DNA from: Sphingomonas sp. S-NIH.Pt15_0812 | GTDB taxonomy: Bacteria; Pseudomonadota; Alphaproteobacteria; Sphingomonadales; Sphingomonadaceae | Assembly: GCF_003951315.1 (NCBI RefSeq) | Contig: NZ_QLJH01000067.1 | Location: 1-6,833, forward strand | Reading direction: 5' to 3' | Length of the DNA stretch: 6,833 nucleotides | Shown here: positions 5,784 to 6,833 of the stretch, piece after piece | Position numbering within the stretch: the first letter of the stretch is position 1 | Layout of the letters: every line of letters starts with the position of its first letter | The notes under the pieces: generated by a model | Databases searched by the model: none | The model's input: only the letters and a program-made list of their open reading frames with translations | Told to the model about the DNA's origin: nothing | Program-made: the position numbers and the translations under genes

Positions 5784-5966
5784 TCAAATCTCGGTGTTCT
5801 CGGCAAGGGCAAGTGCGTCTTCCACATCGATCCCGAGATAGCGGACCGTATTCTCGATCTCACTATGGCCGAGCAGGATCTGGACGGCACGCAGGTTGCC
5901 GGTTGTCCTGTAGATGATCGATGCCTTCGTACGGCGGAGCGAGTGCGTCCCATATTCGCTTCGTAT
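5784..5966 (-). pseudogene. Tyrosine recombinase (phage-type integrase), C-terminal 60 residues
   Basis: The fragment reads IRSEYGTHSLRRTKAS, then NLRAVQILLGHSEIENTVRY and LGIDVEDALALAENTEI before TGA (5786-5784). It carries the C-terminal half of the tyrosine recombinase active site: His and Arg in HSLRR, His in LLGHS and the nucleophile Tyr in VRYLG. The arm-binding and core-binding domains, the first catalytic Arg and the Lys are missing. Family members usually have 180 to 400 residues. The gene is cut at about 5967 by the end of an IS256-family element. The closest relatives I recall are small integrases scattered on alphaproteobacterial chromosomes and plasmids. The fragment cannot act alone. 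Confidence 0.82.
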
Positions 5967-5968
5967 GA

Positions 5969-6711
5969 GGGTTGCGCCCCGCAGGGTGGTGTAGCTGAGG
6001 CGGCGTAGCCGCGCCGATCTCCGGTCAGGCCGGGCTGGTCAGGCTGCCATGGCTGGCAGCGCGACGGCGGGATCATCGCTCAATTGCGCGACGCTTTCCA
6101 GCGTCATGTAGCGTCCTCGCTGGACGGCCCATTCACCGTTCTGCTCGAGCAGCAGCGCACCGACGAGGCGGGTGATGGCGTCCTCGTTGGGAAAGATGCC
6201 GACGACGCCGGTGCGGCGCTTGATCTCGCCGTTCAGGCGTTCGAGCGGATTGGTCGAATGCAGCTTGGTGCGATGCTGCGGCGGGAACGACATATAGGCC
6301 GAGACGACGCGGCGCCCGCTCTTGCCGGCATGGGCCATGGCGTTGCGCGCGAAATGAACGCGGCACCGCTGCCATGTGGCGCTGAACACGCGCGAGACGG
6401 ACGCCTTGATGCCCTCGTGCGCGTCCGAGATGACGAGCTTCACGCCGCGCAAGCCGCGCCGCGCGAGGCTCCGCAGGAAGTCCGTCCAGAACGTCTCGGC
6501 CTCCGACGCGCCGATCGCCATCCCCAGGACCTCGCGCCGGCCGTCGCCGTTCACGCCGACCGCGATGGTCACCGCGACCGAGACGATGCGGCCGGCCTGG
6601 CGCACCTTCAGGTACGTCGCGTCGACCCAGACACAGGGCCAGTCGCCTTCGATGGGCCGGTCGAGGAATGCCTTCACGCGCACGTCGATCTCCTCGCACA
6701 GCCAGGATCTA
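5969..6711 (-). mobile_element. IS256-family element, partial
   Basis: The element contains its downstream end and most of the transposase. The outer boundary on the left is placed at about 5969, where GGGTTGCGCCCCGCAGGGTG looks like the terminal repeat and the recombinase similarity stops; the error is a few bases. A small hairpin (GCGGC-GTA-GCCGC) lies between the end and the transposase stop. The other side stops at 6711, where an IS630-family element is inserted. The rest of the element may continue beyond the window. Confidence 0.7.
6039..6709 (-). pseudogene. IS256-family transposase, truncated and internally deleted
   Basis: From the cut 5' end the frame reads [20 protein letters not shown], the DDE core with its first Asp in [14 protein letters not shown] and its second in [27 protein letters not shown], then [15 protein letters not shown] (third residue Glu), [10 protein letters not shown] and the stop at 6041-6039. 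Compared with the family, two pieces are missing. The N-terminal 140 or so residues are absent, cut off by the IS630-family insertion at 6711. About 45-50 residues are also absent between GRRVVSA and YMSFPPQH, at about 6297-6303, without breaking the frame. This inner stretch is normally helical and lies between the second Asp and the Glu. The open frame continues upstream to 6803, but that part is the IS630 leader read backwards. It is not expected to be active. Confidence 0.85.
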
Positions 6712-6833
6712 GAGCGGGATGACGTGGGGCTGAATCGATGGGGATTTCCATGGAGGCGCTGATCTGATTCAAGGGCAGGCTGGCGGAGGAGGCCGGTCTG
6801 CATGGCGAAGCCGTATTCGATGGACTTGCGCGA
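6712..6833 (+). mobile_element. IS630-family element, left end
   Basis: The element begins at about 6712 right after a TA dinucleotide (within CTAG, 6710-6711). This fits the TA target of IS630/mariner-type elements. GAGCGGGATGACGTGGGGCT is the probable start of the terminal repeat. A leader of 90 bp leads to the transposase ATG. The element runs off the window, so its other end and the duplicated TA cannot be checked. Confidence 0.65.
6802..6833 (+). CDS. IS630-family transposase, first 10 codons (runs off window)
   Basis: The start [10 protein letters not shown] is the typical beginning of IS630-type transposases in alphaproteobacteria, which continue with a helix-turn-helix and a DDE domain. 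A good GGAGGAGG ribosome binding site lies about 9 nt upstream of ATG 6802. The rest lies outside the window, so completeness cannot be judged. Confidence 0.7.
   Translation, partial: MAKPYSMDLR

Noticed and set aside
6710..6803. Upstream extension of the IS256 transposase to 6803
   Set aside because: The added residues are the antisense of the IS630 leader and do not resemble IS256-family N-termini.
1..6833. CRISPR array, tRNA or rRNA gene, toxin-antitoxin or phage-defence system
   Set aside because: I looked for regular direct repeats, tRNA-like cloverleaf ends and small paired genes and found none that hold up.

Overview
The window looks like a piece of a GC-rich alphaproteobacterial genome, most likely a sphingomonad. 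The clues are the FhuA-like receptor operon with its small membrane proteins, the codon use, and the types of insertion sequence (IS481, IS407-like, IS256 and IS630). This assignment rests on recognising protein families by eye, not on a search.

Layout, left to right. Positions 1-525 hold no convincing gene, but contain a strong perfect inverted repeat (221-273) and a good sigma70-like promoter (443-472). This promoter faces a 46-codon remnant of the N-terminus of an IS481-type transposase (526-666). On the minus strand, 783-1467 encodes an outer-membrane beta-barrel protein whose start and most of whose signal peptide were replaced by insertion-sequence DNA. Positions 1465 to about 2083 are an IS graveyard: an IS407-like IS3-family element (internal deletion, frameshift) joined in frame to a piece of a different IS3-group transposase.

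From 5490 down to 2083 the minus strand carries a tightly packed ferric-siderophore uptake operon. In order, it encodes a TonB-dependent outer-membrane receptor of the FhuA/FhuE type, a secreted alpha/beta-hydrolase of the siderophore-esterase type, a small polytopic membrane protein, and a second small membrane protein whose 3' end was cut off by the IS debris. The genes are separated by 2 nt or overlap by a few bases. Upstream of the receptor lies a 19-bp dyad of Fur-box type that overlaps a TTGACT -35 element, so iron repression is the natural inference. A leader hairpin sits just ahead of the ribosome binding site.

From 5784 to the right edge is a stack of broken mobile genes: the C-terminal 60 residues of a tyrosine recombinase (minus), cut by an IS256-family element (about 5969-6711, minus) whose transposase has an internal in-frame deletion, itself interrupted by an IS630-family element (from about 6712, plus) that runs off the window.

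The receptor, and probably the hydrolase and first small membrane protein, look functional. Nearly everything around them is decayed. I see no convincing undescribed biological system. The most interesting points are the operator and leader of the siderophore operon, the unusual start of its third gene, and the microhomology joints in the fused transposases.
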